From contig CANMTU010000001.1 in assembly GCA_947501005.1 (NCBI GenBank), positions 2,194,501 to 2,258,500 of the forward strand: a stretch of 64,000 nt of DNA, read 5' to 3'. Both the position numbers and the translations under genes were made by a program. The stretch comes from an uncultured Erythrobacter sp. GTDB taxonomy: Bacteria > Pseudomonadota > Alphaproteobacteria > Sphingomonadales > Sphingomonadaceae. The notes under the pieces are model-generated. The model was not told the DNA's origin, made no database searches, and saw nothing but the letters and a program-made list of their open reading frames with translations. Below, one piece after another: positions 8,246 through 17,565 of this stretch (positions are counted from its first letter, which is position 1; every line of letters begins with the position of its first letter).

Positions 8246-8590
8246 TCGAAACGGGCTAATCGGGCAGGCTACCGAGCACAAGACTTGCTACCCCAATCAA
8301 GGATCGACGCGTTTTGGCTTAGTTAGACAAAAAGCCCGATCTCCCCGCTGATCGAGACGACGGCCCACCAGATTGGTCAGCGAATATGGATTCCTACGTA
8401 TCCGGCTACGCGCGGGCCGGGGAATGACGGCCAACCACTTCAAGAAGCAGATGCTGAAAGGGAAGGTGCCTTTTATTAGCACAGCTTTTTCAAAAGTTCT
8501 ACGGTCGGTGAAATAATCAAATGTCATTGACAAAAAAACTTGGTTAATGCGATTATGCTAAATGTCAGAAATAGATACTGGAGTATCATC
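8246..8590. other. Intergenic region upstream of PEP-CTERM gene
   Basis: No gene is supported here. Short plus-strand codon-like stretches (for example MTANHFKKQMLKGKVPF near 8424-8470) suggest remains of a coding sequence, but no start-to-stop frame or family could be recognised. The last 60 bases are AT-rich and probably hold the promoter of the following gene. Confidence 0.3.
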
Positions 8591-9130
8591 ATGAATTTAA
8601 AGACTTACACCTTAGCAGCGGCTAGCCTTGCCGCTTTTGCGTTGCCGACGAGCGTGAGCGCGGCGACGTTGGTATTTGATTTCGATGGTGATGACGACAG
8701 GAGTTTTAATTTCACGCTGGATGATACCCGAGCCCCGGACGGCGGTGTTTCGTTCGGTTCTGCTACCAGAGTGGAATTTGACAATGTTGCCGGCACGTTC
8801 GTGGGAGCGAACGGGACAGATGCGTTTGCCAACGTATCGTTCGGAACCGGCTTTCTGAGCACTCTTCAAATTGGCGGGATCAACTTCTCGGGGACATTTG
8901 GGGGGCCGGATCTGTTCAATGGCTCACGCAATAACCCCCAGTTCAATTTGGGTTCGTTTGCTTTGACCGCCGGCGCTCTTAACCCAGCAGGAGGCACGCT
9001 TACGATTTCGCAAGCAACTGGAGCCATTCCTGAACCGGCAACCTGGGCCATGATGCTACTGGGGTTCTTCGGCATGGGCCTCGCAATGCGTCGCTCCAGT
9101 CCCGCTTCTATGAAGGTCAGCTATAGCTGA
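8591..9130 (+). CDS. PEPxxWA-CTERM sorting domain protein
   Basis: 179 residues from the ATG at 8591 (MNLKTYTLAAASLAAFALP, a signal peptide cut after VSAA). The mature part is Gly/Asn/Phe-rich beta-type sequence with repeated FNFTL/FNLGSF elements. The C-terminus has the sorting signal IPEPATWAMMLLGFFGMGLA followed by MRR, the PEPxxWA-CTERM variant seen mainly in sphingomonads. Such proteins are exported, recognised at the PEP motif by an exosortase and placed at the surface or in exopolysaccharide. An upstream in-frame start at 8540 would add a non-signal extension and is less likely. No exosortase gene is in the window. Confidence 0.88.
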   Translation: MNLKTYTLAAASLAAFALPTSVSAATLVFDFDGDDDRSFNFTLDDTRAPDGGVSFGSATRVEFDNVAGTFVGANGTDAFANVSFGTGFLSTLQIGGINFSGTFGGPDLFNGSRNNPQFNLGSFALTAGALNPAGGTLTISQATGAIPEPATWAMMLLGFFGMGLAMRRSSPASMKVSYS

Positions 9131-9463
9131 TCTTGAGCCAGAATCATTTGTTACGGCCTTCGGTGTTAGGACATCGGAGCCCTTTTTCTTTGAAGCATCT
9201 TGCTTTGATTGCCATCAGCGCGTCCTCGCGACCGGATCGGCGGAGGGGGCCTAACTTTGGTTGTGCGGCAATCTGTAGATCAAAATAAACCGACGAAGCC
9301 ATGACGGGATCTGACGCGATCGACTCGTCCATGTTTGGAGACTTTCGCCAATCCATGGCCACCGCATGCTTGTTGCGGCAGCGTATGAGTCCGGGGCGCG
9401 AAGGAATTTTAGCGACGTGCAATTCTTCTCGATTTGACAGCTTACGTTGACATTGCCGCTGCC
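9131..9463. other. Intergenic region
   Basis: A minus-strand frame of 92 codons (9144-9422) is present but has no recognisable motif and unconvincing composition. I see no promoter, repeat or RNA structure that I can support. The region separates the PEP-CTERM gene from the hybrid kinase. Confidence 0.3.
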
Positions 9464-12400
9464 ATGTCGAATTCGAACTTGATGCATTTGATCGGAAACT
9501 CAGAGAAGACCTCGTCCGACGACCGCCTCGAGACTGCCGCGGAGGCGGCGGGCATAGGCACTTGGGACTTCGACCCTCGATCCGGACAACTCGATTGGGA
9601 CGACCGTTGCCGAGAGCTATTCGGCGTCTTGTCCTCGTCCGATGTTGATTACGACACGTTTTTGCAAGGCATACACCCTGAGGATAGGGAGTATGTCGAT
9701 CAAGCGGTCCAGCAAGCGCTCGACCCGTCCGGTTCCGGTCGATACCATGCTGCCTTTCGCGTCACCGGCCTTGAAAACGGCAAGCTTCGGCATGTGACAG
9801 TGACTGGCCGGGCGTTCTTCGATGAACGCGACGGTAGCAAGCAAGCAATCCGGTTCGCGGGCGCGATCATCGACATCAGTGAAATCCGAGCGACCGAAGC
9901 GGAACTCAAAAAAACCGAGAGCCGCTATCGCATGGTCCTTGAAGCAACGAACGATGCGATCTGGGACTGGGATCTGGTGCAGAACCAGGTCCGCTGGAGC
10001 GAGGCGCTCTATTCGGTATTCAGTCATGACCGAGACAAGGTCGAGCCGACCGGCGAATGGTGGCTCGATCAGATCCATCCCGGCGACCGCGAAAGGGTTG
10101 ACCAGGATATCCACTCGGTGATCGAGGGTGAGTCGATAGAATGGGAAGCGGGATACCGCTTCCGGCGCGGCAATGGAACCTACGCCGATGTCTATGACCG
10201 GGGCAGCATAGTTCGCGATGCGACAGGCAAGCCCCTTCGTATGATCGGTGCCGTGCTCGACCTGAGCGAGTTGCGGGAAGTAAAGCGCACACTGGCAGCG
10301 AATGAAGAGCGCTATTGGGCACTGACCGAGGTATCCCCGCAGATTGTCTGGATGGCCGACGTCGACGGAACCCTTACCTATGCTAATCAGCGCTGGTTCG
10401 ATTACAGCGGCCTGTCGCGCGACAGTTCTGCTCATCGAGGATGGGTCGAGGCAATTCATCCCGACTATCGCGCCGCTCTGGCCGGCGCTTGGGTTCATGG
10501 GAGCCGGGCGGGTATCGAATGGTCTGTCGAGCTACCGCTTCGCCGAGGAAGCGATGACAGCTGGCGCTGGCATCATATCCGCAGCCGGCCTGCGAAGGGT
10601 GAGGATGGCAAAGTCACCAATTGGATAGGCGTCGCCGCTGATGTTCATGATCGCCGCCAAGCGACGGAGGCGCTCGCGGCAGAGACGGCTCGGCTCGAAA
10701 CGCTGCAGCGCGTCGGCGCCGAGCTGTCAGCAGAGCTCGAGTTGGAAACGCTTATTCAGAAAGTCACCGACGCGGGGGTTGCGCTGACCGATGCGCAGTT
10801 CGGCGCCTTCTTTTACAACAGCGCAGATGGCGACGAAAACTATCACCTTTATACCCTTTCCGGCGCGGACCGCTCGGACTTCGAAAAGCTGGGGCGTCCT
10901 CGCATAACGGATATCTTCCGCCCCACCTTCAGCGGCGAGGGAGCGATCCGGTCGGACGACGTGACGAAGGATCCGCGATACGGCAGGAATTCGCCGCACG
11001 CCGGAATGCCCAAGGGTCATCTACCGGTTCGAAGCTATCTTGCGGTTCCGGTTATTGGGCGAAAGAACGAAGGAATTGGGGCGATGCTGTTCGGGCATCC
11101 AGAAGCGGGCCGTTTCACCAGGCAGCATGAACGACTGGTGACAGGAATCGCTGCACATGCTTCGGTCGCGATTGACAACGCCCGTCTCTATCGTTCGGCG
11201 CAGGATGAATTGAACGAGCGCCGCCGCGTCGAGCGCGATCTGAGAGAGTTGACCGACACCCTGGAGGAAAGGGTCGAGGAGGAGATTACATTGCGCTCCA
11301 GAGCGGAGGATGCGCTTCGTCAGGCTCAAAAGATGGAAGCTGTCGGTCAATTGACTGGTGGTATCGCACATGACTTCAACAACCTTCTCACCGTGATTGC
11401 CGGAAACATCGACATGGCGACAAGAGCGGTCGAGAGCGCCGGCGATGCCAACCCCCGAGTGATGCGCGCTCTGGATGGAGCTCAGAAAGGAGCGCAGCGA
11501 GCTGCCGCGTTAACCCAGCGTCTCCTGGCTTTCGCGCGGCGCCAGCCGCTCAATCCCAAACCGATTTTGGTCGATCGCCTTATCCGTGGGATGTCCGATC
11601 TTCTCGATAGATCCTTGGGCGAACGCGTTGAGGTCGAATTCGTTGGGTCCCCCGGATTATGGAAGGTCGAGGTCGATCCCCACGAACTTGAGTCCGCGAT
11701 CGTCAACCTTGCCGTCAATGCCCGCGATGCCATGCCCGATGGCGGTAAGTTGACGATCGAGGTCAGCAATAGCCGACTGGATGAGGCTTATGCTGCGGAA
11801 CATGCGGAAGTTGCAGCGGGGCAATATGTCATGCTCGCGATCAGCGATACCGGCGGCGGCATGCCGTCTGATCTGCTCGACAAGGTGTTCGAACCGTTCT
11901 TCACGACCAAGGAAGTAGGAAAAGGAACGGGGCTTGGTCTCAGCATGGTCTACGGTCTTGTCAAACAGTCCGGCGGTCATGTGAAGATCTACAGCGAGCA
12001 GGGCTTGGGCACGACGGTCAAAATTTATCTTCCACGCTTCCACGACGGCGAGGCCGCGATTGAGGAACCAAGGGCAGAAGACGAACCTGAGAAAAGCCAT
12101 CAGGAGGAACTGATATTACTCGTCGAGGACGATGAGGACGTGCGCACCTACACCTCGGATTGTTTACGAGAATTGGGCTACAGGGTGCTTGAAGCGAATT
12201 CCGGTGAGGACGCGATGGAACTGCTCCATAGGAGTGAGGAAGTTATCGATCTTTTGTTCACCGATGTCGTCATGCCGGGAATGAACGGCGAAGAGCTTGC
12301 GATTGCTCTTCGCAAAGATCGACCTGATCTCAAGGTCCTGTATGCATCTGGCTATACGCGCGATGCCATTATGCACTCAGGCCGTTTGCAGCGCGGCGTC

Positions 12401-12856
12401 GCGCTTCTTCCCAAGCCCTTCAATTTCGGCGAACTTGCAAGAAAACTTCGAGACGTGCTCGAACTCGGCTGTGCCGGACGCGCCGTTGCTCTCGTAGATG
12501 AAGGGCGCGGCAATGGTCCTGCAAGGGATGCCCTTGGATCCTCGGGATATGAGGTCGATGTGGTTCATACGGCAAGGGAGCTGCAGGACAAGATCCGTCA
12601 TGCACGAGGTCGCTTCGATTGCGTCGTGGTTGATGATCGTTTGCATCGAGCCGACTTGGAAAAAACGATCATCGCCTTGCGTAGCCGCGCCGAGGATCTA
12701 CCTGTGCTGGTCCTGTCGGAAGACTGGGAGCGGTTGCGCCATTTGGAGGATCGTTGTCTCGCAGTCGCTCCGACCCCGAACAGGCCGTCGGAAGTTACAG
12801 CGCTCCTGCGCCGACTGAAGGTTCGATGCAATCACAAGGAGCCGGGCGACGCCTAG
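9464..12856 (+). CDS. Hybrid sensor histidine kinase (PAS x3, GAF, HisKA, HATPase, REC x2)
   Basis: 1130 residues from the ATG at 9464 (a TTG at 9434 is possible). No membrane segment, so it is a cytosolic sensor. Order: three PAS/PAC units (about 15-140, 150-270, 275-400, each with the GTWDFDP or WDWDLV start and an IGxVxDxxE-type end), a GAF domain (420-580), a coiled coil, the phospho-acceptor helix [12 protein letters not shown] with His at ~636, an HATPase with N-box [10 protein letters not shown] (~747) and G-boxes GGGMP and [10 protein letters not shown], then a receiver (~882-1000; [20 protein letters not shown]). A final ~110 residues resemble a second receiver with an acidic pair and VVVDDR but no PKP lysine. 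It overlaps the convergent lone receiver gene by four bases. The ligand is unknown. Confidence 0.9.
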   Translation: MSNSNLMHLIGNSEKTSSDDRLETAAEAAGIGTWDFDPRSGQLDWDDRCRELFGVLSSSDVDYDTFLQGIHPEDREYVDQAVQQALDPSGSGRYHAAFRVTGLENGKLRHVTVTGRAFFDERDGSKQAIRFAGAIIDISEIRATEAELKKTESRYRMVLEATNDAIWDWDLVQNQVRWSEALYSVFSHDRDKVEPTGEWWLDQIHPGDRERVDQDIHSVIEGESIEWEAGYRFRRGNGTYADVYDRGSIVRDATGKPLRMIGAVLDLSELREVKRTLAANEERYWALTEVSPQIVWMADVDGTLTYANQRWFDYSGLSRDSSAHRGWVEAIHPDYRAALAGAWVHGSRAGIEWSVELPLRRGSDDSWRWHHIRSRPAKGEDGKVTNWIGVAADVHDRRQATEALAAETARLETLQRVGAELSAELELETLIQKVTDAGVALTDAQFGAFFYNSADGDENYHLYTLSGADRSDFEKLGRPRITDIFRPTFSGEGAIRSDDVTKDPRYGRNSPHAGMPKGHLPVRSYLAVPVIGRKNEGIGAMLFGHPEAGRFTRQHERLVTGIAAHASVAIDNARLYRSAQDELNERRRVERDLRELTDTLEERVEEEITLRSRAEDALRQAQKMEAVGQLTGGIAHDFNNLLTVIAGNIDMATRAVESAGDANPRVMRALDGAQKGAQRAAALTQRLLAFARRQPLNPKPILVDRLIRGMSDLLDRSLGERVEVEFVGSPGLWKVEVDPHELESAIVNLAVNARDAMPDGGKLTIEVSNSRLDEAYAAEHAEVAAGQYVMLAISDTGGGMPSDLLDKVFEPFFTTKEVGKGTGLGLSMVYGLVKQSGGHVKIYSEQGLGTTVKIYLPRFHDGEAAIEEPRAEDEPEKSHQEELILLVEDDEDVRTYTSDCLRELGYRVLEANSGEDAMELLHRSEEVIDLLFTDVVMPGMNGEELAIALRKDRPDLKVLYASGYTRDAIMHSGRLQRGVALLPKPFNFGELARKLRDVLELGCAGRAVALVDEGRGNGPARDALGSSGYEVDVVHTARELQDKIRHARGRFDCVVVDDRLHRADLEKTIIALRSRAEDLPVLVLSEDWERLRHLEDRCLAVAPTPNRPSEVTALLRRLKVRCNHKEPGDA

Positions 12857-13203
12857 ACAAGAAGCTTGTTCAAGGCTGCTTCCACGTCCTTCATCACGAA
12901 TGGTTTGGGGATCGTGATGACATCGTCACCGCAATGCGATCTGTCGATGTCCGCGCCGTATCCGCTAGCTATTGCGAAAGGGATATCCAGATCGCGCAGC
13001 CGGTCCATAACGGGATAACTTTTTTGATTGCCCAGTTTGAGATCCAGGATTGCGGCATTGGGCTGCTGGTTTGCAAGTATCGACAGAGCCTGTTCCACCG
13101 AAGAGGCAGGGCCGAGTGGCTTCTTGCCGAGAGCGTCCAGGATATCTTCCATCAACATGGCAATCATTGCATCGTCTTCGACGATGAGTATCGTTTCAGT
13201 CAT
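12853..13203 (-). CDS. Single-domain response regulator
   Basis: The 116-residue product is a bare receiver: ILIVEDDAMIA with the acidic pair, AILDLKLG with the phospho-acceptor Asp (~residue 55), IASGY with the Ser/Thr switch, and PKPF with the conserved Lys. There is no output domain, so it acts by protein contact or as a phosphate relay. The LGNQKSYPVMDRL segment and overall style resemble the CheY-like partners of HWE kinases in sphingomonads. It is tail-to-tail with the hybrid kinase (four-base overlap) and downstream of the HWE kinase on the same strand with ~150 bases between, so either kinase could phosphorylate it. Confidence 0.88.
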   Translation of the reverse strand: MTETILIVEDDAMIAMLMEDILDALGKKPLGPASSVEQALSILANQQPNAAILDLKLGNQKSYPVMDRLRDLDIPFAIASGYGADIDRSHCGDDVITIPKPFVMKDVEAALNKLLV

Positions 13204-13350
13204 CTTGTTCCCCCAGTTCCCCTGCGGGCATTATGCATGCCCAAACAACGGGAAAGATGCCACATCTTCTTATCTCTCCGGAGTGAGACCACGCGCTGAT
13301 CCCTTGTTTCCAAGGAATGACGCTCGCCTTCCCTTCTCTCGGCCTCTTGA

Positions 13351-13965
13351 CTAGTCGGTCGGAACCCGCATCTCGAACTGCTTGCTCCCGTTGGCGGGCG
13401 GTGTGAGCGTGCCGCCGATCGAAGCGATCAATCGCGTGACCAGCCCAATGCCCAGCCCGCCTTTTTCCGCCTTGAGAGAGTCCGGCATCGGCAAACCATC
13501 GTCATCGACGACGATGACGACATCGCCATTGGTCGCCTGATGGACGATAATGTCGATCCGCCCGGTCCGGTCTTCTGCAAACGCGTGCTTGATCGCATTG
13601 GTCGCCAGTTCGTTCACGCACAGGACGAGGGGCACGATGTCGTTCGGGGAAAGGCCGTCCACCTCGCTTTCCATGGTCAGCGAAACCAGGATGCCGCGCG
13701 GTTCTGCCTGGCTGTGCAGCGCCTCGCACGCCTGTCGCAACGCGGTGGTCAGGTTCGGCTGGCGACCATGGCCGAGTTCGGTTCTTGCCCGGGCTAGTAT
13801 CGCCACCCGCGACGTCACATCGTCGAGCGCCGCGCGCGCTTCCTCGTTCGTCGTCCTGCGGCTCTGCATGGCGAGCAGGCTGACGATGAGTTGCAGGTCG
13901 TTGCTGCACCGGTGGTTGGTTTCGCGTAGTTGCAAATCGTATATTTCAGCAGGATCACTGATCAT
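13351..13965 (-). CDS. HWE/HisKA_2-type histidine kinase without sensor domain
   Basis: 204 residues from the ATG at 13965, whose ATGA overlaps the stop of the Crp/Fnr gene; ATG 13977 is an alternative. The phospho-acceptor motif is RETNHRCSNDLQLI, the N-box is NELATNAIKHAF, and the G-region is DDDGLPMPD and GLGIGLVTRLI. This is a complete HisKA_2 plus HATPase_c core with only ~10 extra residues, so it lacks an input domain and must receive its signal through a partner. Translational coupling to the upstream Crp/Fnr regulator makes that protein the obvious candidate. Such kinases occur in alphaproteobacterial general stress and light response circuits; which circuit applies here is not visible. 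Confidence 0.85.
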   Translation of the reverse strand: MISDPAEIYDLQLRETNHRCSNDLQLIVSLLAMQSRRTTNEEARAALDDVTSRVAILARARTELGHGRQPNLTTALRQACEALHSQAEPRGILVSLTMESEVDGLSPNDIVPLVLCVNELATNAIKHAFAEDRTGRIDIIVHQATNGDVVIVVDDDGLPMPDSLKAEKGGLGIGLVTRLIASIGGTLTPPANGSKQFEMRVPTD

Positions 13966-14801
13966 CGGGTTTCGCATGTTTCTACCCCTTGCCTACTTGC
14001 CGTTAAGGGAAATTTCTCCCGCATTCCGTCATTGTGACGATGGAGGTATGTTTCGTCGAAATCGGCGAAGCTTCGCAGACGTGCGATATCGGGAATAGCG
14101 ATCCGGTAGCGGCGCACCTCAACCAACCCGGCCTCGCGAAGCTGCTTGAGGGTTCGATTTAGGTGCACCGTCGTGAGACCGACTGTATCTGCCAGGAGTT
14201 CTTGCGTGACGGGCGCTTCGAACGTCACGTTGCCCTCCCCCGCGTCGACCGATAGCCTCACCGCGAGCTCGCAGAACAGGTGCGCAAGCCGCTGAAGGGC
14301 AGTCATCCGGCCCATGCAGAGCGCCCACTGGCTGAGGATCGCGTTCTCACAAATGGCGAGTTGCGCGAAGCCGGCCGCGATTCCCGAACTGCGCTGCGCT
14401 AGGTCGAGCGCGATCTCGCAAGGCAGAGAGACGACGCGCGCTGACGTCAGGACGCGGACACTGAAACCGGGGTTGCAAAACAGGTAAGCATCGAGGTTGG
14501 CCAATTCGCCGGGCAAAACGAAGCTTATGATTTGCCGGCTGCCATCGGATGTGGTCTTGTAGCGGACAGCCCAGCCGCTGATGAGAATATGCAGGTGATC
14601 ACACACTTCGTCTTCGCACAATACGTCCTTACCGGCTTCGATTGTGCGCGGGGGTGAAAGCGCCGCTTCAAGTGCCCTGCGCGGCCAGCCTTCTGCAAAA
14701 CTGGTCAGAAATTGGGTCTTTGCTAAGTCATCTTCACTGTTACACGACGAAATGCTAGGTATGTAAGCGCTGCCTTGGATCCGCTCGCTTTCGATGCCCA
14801 T
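13962..14801 (-). CDS. Crp/Fnr family transcription regulator
   Basis: 279 residues; the ATG at 14801 follows a strong GGGGGAA site. A cyclic-nucleotide-binding-type beta barrel spans residues ~40-150 (LHILISGWAVRYKTTSDGSRQIISFVLPGE), then a dimer helix, then a winged helix (~190-250) with VTQELLADTVGLTTVHLNRTL as recognition helix. The N-terminus lacks a CxxC-type Fe-S cluster pattern, and no heme motif is evident, so the signal is unknown. It is coupled to the HWE kinase gene by an ATGA overlap. The same family occurs again, divergently, at 15105; the two share a ~300-base control region. Confidence 0.87.
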   Translation of the reverse strand: MGIESERIQGSAYIPSISSCNSEDDLAKTQFLTSFAEGWPRRALEAALSPPRTIEAGKDVLCEDEVCDHLHILISGWAVRYKTTSDGSRQIISFVLPGELANLDAYLFCNPGFSVRVLTSARVVSLPCEIALDLAQRSSGIAAGFAQLAICENAILSQWALCMGRMTALQRLAHLFCELAVRLSVDAGEGNVTFEAPVTQELLADTVGLTTVHLNRTLKQLREAGLVEVRRYRIAIPDIARLRSFADFDETYLHRHNDGMREKFPLTASRQGVETCETR

Positions 14802-15104
14802 AAGGATTCCCCCTTGCGATAGCTGTAAGGACGTTCACATTTTTCGATTGTCGGGAACCCTTTGCGGTAGTTTGTCCAACATAACACAAAACGCGTTATA
14901 CACCGCTACATTTGCTTTCAGCGTGACTCGAGCGTTAGGACGGCAGCGTAACCATTGATATAGTCAGCACCGCTATGTGCGATATCGCACAGAGCCTTCT
15001 TATCCTGCACAATCGGCTTATGTGACCTGCATCGCTCGCTCACGACCAGGGCGCGAGCGGCTGAAGGATGTGCTGCGCTTTCGCCCCGAACAATCAGGGC
15101 GACC
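14802..15104. other. Divergent control region between two Crp/Fnr genes
   Basis: No gene is seen. AT-rich stretches near 14840-14910 could hold the promoters of the two divergent regulators. A partial match to an FNR-like palindrome (TTGATATAGTCAGC, ~14957) has only one good half and is not called. Confidence 0.35.
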
Positions 15105-15845
15105 ATGTCTCAGGACCAGCCTTCTTTCGTCCGCAATCTGCTACTTGCCGCCTTGTCGGAGGCCGATCGCGGCCTGCTTTTGCCATTTCTCGAACGCGTG
15201 CCGCTCGAGCGGGAGATGGTGCTTGTCGCGCCGGGCGAGCGGATCAAGCACGTCTATTTCCTCGAAGGCGGCATCGCGTCGATCACGTCCCTGTCGGAAG
15301 AGGGCGGCCGGACCGAAGTCGGTATCTTCGGGCGCGAGGGCATGTCGGGAACATCGCTTTTGCTGGGCGCCGACCGTTCGCCGCACGAAACCTTCATCCA
15401 GGTCGATCATTCCCATGCGCTGCGCATCGAAGCGGCGCAGTTCCAGGACGCCATCGACACAAGCCGGACGCTGCGCGAACTGCTGCTGCGCTATGTCCAG
15501 ACGATGGTCGTCCAGATGAGCCAGAGCACTGTCGGCAACGCCCGGCATCAGATCGAAGGCCGTCTGGCCCGCTGGCTGCTCATGTGCCACGACCGCGTCG
15601 ACGGTGATGAGATCGCGCTCACTCACGAGTTCATGGGGATGATGATCGGAGCCCAGCGCAGCGGCGTGACGGTCGCCCTGCACGTGCTCGAGGGAACCGG
15701 CATGATCCGCGCGGGGCGGGGAAGGGTCACCATCCTCGACCGCGCCAAGCTGGAAAATCTCGCCGGCGACAGCTACGGGATGGCAGAAGCGGAACACCGC
15801 CGGCTCATCGGCCCCTTCGGCAAGTCTCAAGGCGCGGATGCCTGA
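15105..15845 (+). CDS. Crp/Fnr family transcription regulator
   Basis: 246 residues from ATG 15105. The N-terminal barrel (~15-130) has VAPGERIKHVYFLEGGIASI and GREGMSGTSLLLG; the helical dimer interface is followed by a C-terminal HTH (TLxHEFMGMMIGAQRSGVTVAL, ~170-195) with the wing GRVTILDRAKLE. The barrel style (GIASITSLSEEGGRTEVGIFGREG) is that of the large group of uncharacterised alphaproteobacterial Crp/Fnr proteins without Fe-S cysteines. It sits alone on the plus strand, divergent from the gene at 13962-14801. Confidence 0.88.
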   Translation: MSQDQPSFVRNLLLAALSEADRGLLLPFLERVPLEREMVLVAPGERIKHVYFLEGGIASITSLSEEGGRTEVGIFGREGMSGTSLLLGADRSPHETFIQVDHSHALRIEAAQFQDAIDTSRTLRELLLRYVQTMVVQMSQSTVGNARHQIEGRLARWLLMCHDRVDGDEIALTHEFMGMMIGAQRSGVTVALHVLEGTGMIRAGRGRVTILDRAKLENLAGDSYGMAEAEHRRLIGPFGKSQGADA

Positions 15846-15887
15846 CCCGAGAATGCATCGCATCATCATCGCTATCAGGTTCTAACC

Positions 15888-16022
15888 ATGCGAGGTTCGC
15901 TGATGAGATACTACCTGCATTATCGCTATGGTGATCCAAACGCGACCTGCTCGGATCGGGAAGGTCGCGACCTGGGTGATCTAGCCACATTGACAGTCTC
16001 GAATGCATTGGATTCTGAATGA
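15888..16022 (+). pseudogene. DUF6894-type small protein, 3' truncated
   Basis: A 44-codon frame (a second ATG at 15903 gives 39) reads MRYYLHYRYGD, then SDREGRDLGDL. This resembles the start of DUF6894 proteins (MPRYYFDIxDG then DxxGxELxDL), which usually run about 70-90 residues. The frame stops at 16022, soon after the first half, so this is either a truncated copy or a very short member. The first ATG lies 43 bases after the Crp/Fnr gene stop. Confidence 0.45.
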
Positions 16023-16589
16023 CAAGTTCGGATTTTCGGCGCCAGCGAGAGTGACTACGATGATCTGGTATTTATTCCCCGCCCTAAGCGCAATCACAGC
16101 TGGCATGTCAGCGGGCCGGGCAAAGAATGGAAAATGCCTCGCGCTCGATCGGTTTCTCCGGCAGGGGCACCGTCCTGCCAGTTGCGGCAGCGTCTTGTGC
16201 TACGGTGCCGCCGGAAAGGCACGCAAAAGGGGAGACCTTAGGCCCGCTATCCAGGGACGTTGTTGAAGCGCCATCGAAGTTGCGCTATGTGAAGAGTTCG
16301 ATGCGCGCGACGCGGTAAATCTTTCCACCGTAGCGCCAGGCTTGCGGCCGTTGACCGCTTCTGCAGGGACCCAGGAAGTCCTGCCGCGCATCGTCACCTT
16401 GCCCGCCGATCATACGCCCCCCTGGCGGCCAAGGCGGCTTCTAGGCCAGCGCGAGAAATTGCGATCTTTGCAAAATCCGGCCTGAAGCCGCCTGACCGGT
16501 CATGGGTCGGGAACCATCCACGGCAACGGCGCGAACTGGGTAGCTTGGCGAATGTCCGCTTCTGGATGCAGTTCGGAGCTAAGCCGCAA
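16023..16589. other. Degraded sequence, no intact gene
   Basis: Several short frames exist on both strands but none has a start, a recognisable family and reasonable composition. A minus-strand stretch near 16310-16390 (QAWRYGGKIYRVARIELFT then stop) looks like the C-terminus of a lost gene I cannot name. Together with the flanking fragments this suggests a deletion-prone or former insertion site. Confidence 0.35.
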
Positions 16590-16763
16590 TTACGCGCTCT
16601 GTAGCGTCATGAAAGCGAGCATTCCCGCAACGGCAGGGACATTGTAGGCAGCGTGCAAAAGCACGGCACTCCCAAGACCGAAGTGGATCCTCGCAAAACC
16701 CCAAAGCCACCCGCAAAGCACAGTGGGAAGCTACGATAGAACCGGCATTATGGCGCTGTGGAA
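16590..16763 (-). pseudogene. CPBP-family intramembrane protease, C-terminal remnant
   Basis: Reading leftward from about 16763, the frame gives LPTVLCGWLWGFARIHFGLG and then SAVLLHAAYNVPAVAGML, ending at TAA 16590-16592. This is the last conserved block of CPBP (CAAX-protease-like) membrane proteins, whose final His-containing motif is HAxxN. An in-frame TAG precedes LPTVL, and the upstream catalytic motifs (EExxxR, FxxxH) are missing, so the gene is dead. It is fused directly to a methyltransferase fragment on the same strand. Confidence 0.5.
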
Positions 16764-16994
16764 CCAATTGACGTCCATCCCGCGCAGCTTTGAAAGAGTT
16801 TCCACGATGTCATCATCGTCGAACTCGACGCCGGCATCGTCCTTCCGCTTCCTCGTTGCCTCGAAGGCCTCGACGAGGAACGTCCCGGATCCGCAAGCCG
16901 GATCCAGCATCTTTTGCGAACCGTCATAGCCGCAGGCGTTGAGTATGTAGACTGCGAGTTCAGGGCGGGTGTATCCGACCGGCACTTCCGGCAT
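16764..16994 (-). pseudogene. N6-adenine DNA methyltransferase, N-terminal/SAM-motif fragment
   Basis: The frame from ATG 16994 reads VGYTRPELAVYILN, then LDPACGSGTFLVEAFEATRK, the SAM-binding motif I region of N-6 methylases of the type I/IIG kind, then LRGMDVN. After Asn (codon at 16767-16769) a full-length enzyme would continue PFAV...; here the frame enters the CPBP remnant and stops at 16731. The catalytic NPPF motif is therefore absent. Compare the full-length N6-methylase at 43672, which has DPACGSGSFLVEAL at the matching point. Confidence 0.6.
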
Positions 16995-17022
16995 GTTTTC
17001 GCTCTATATAGAAAAACTGAAA

Positions 17023-17298
17023 CTAACTTTTGGCGTCCACAACCGTGTTGGCTTCACCATTTAGAACAAAGATCCAGATGACAATGCAGGCGATCCAGCC
17101 AGTGTTGAATATGACCAACGCTGTCCATACCGCTGCCGATGACGCTGTTCGTCGCCCGGGTCCACGCACCATTTCTCCAGGTCTATCGCCCCTAAAAACC
17201 CGCGCTACATCGCGGAGGTGTAGCAAGAGCCATATCCCGGCTGCGAGACTGACGACGGCAAAGAGAGCAATTAACGCGGGGAGAAACCACAGTGGCAT
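17023..17298 (-). CDS. Small two-helix membrane protein
   Basis: 91 residues with two hydrophobic segments (about 4-27, PLWFLPALIALFAVVSLAAG, and about 57-82, VWTALVIFNTGWIACIVIWI) joined by a basic loop (RDVARVFRGDRPGEMVRGPG). Both ends probably face the same side. No family is recognised. It follows the ccoS-17326 genes on the same strand with a 27-base gap, so it may be the last gene of the cbb3 operon, but nothing in the sequence shows an oxidase role. Confidence 0.5.
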   Translation of the reverse strand: MPLWFLPALIALFAVVSLAAGIWLLLHLRDVARVFRGDRPGEMVRGPGRRTASSAAVWTALVIFNTGWIACIVIWIFVLNGEANTVVDAKS

Positions 17299-17325
17299 GG
17301 CGATGAATCCTTTTTCCAGGTAGGT

Positions 17326-17565
17326 TCAGACGGCCGAGCCGAACCGGCGCGCGGATTGGCAGCGATACGCATCGAAGCTGTCAGCGATCGTTCGGGAATA
17401 GGGCAATCTTTGCGATCGTATCGAAAGTTGGCCCCCATTAAAGGGGATCGGGATGACGATGACACCTCCTCCGCACAAGCGAGCCTTGATCGTTTTCGCC
17501 GTTGCAGGGAGTGGCCCAATCAGAGCCGGAATTATGGCGAAGAGCGCGAGCGAGTTCCTTTTCAC
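17326..17565 (-). CDS. Small exported protein downstream of ccoS
   Basis: 79 residues from ATG 17565, which overlaps the ccoS stop (ATGA). The signal peptide (MKRNSLALFAIIPALIGPLP, cut after ATA) is followed by KARLCGGGVIVIPIP. Small periplasmic proteins with an ARLCGGG start occur after cbb3 genes in sphingomonads and usually continue into a Cys-containing tail. Here the tail QLSIRSQRLPYSRT has few Cys, while the neighbouring frame reads DRKDCPIPERS, so a frameshift near 17440 may have scrambled the end. Function unknown. Confidence 0.5.
   Translation of the reverse strand: MKRNSLALFAIIPALIGPLPATAKTIKARLCGGGVIVIPIPFNGGQLSIRSQRLPYSRTIADSFDAYRCQSARRFGSAV

Noticed and set aside
9144-9422. 92-codon minus-strand frame before the hybrid kinase
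   Set aside because: No motif, signal or neighbour support, and its composition is not convincing.
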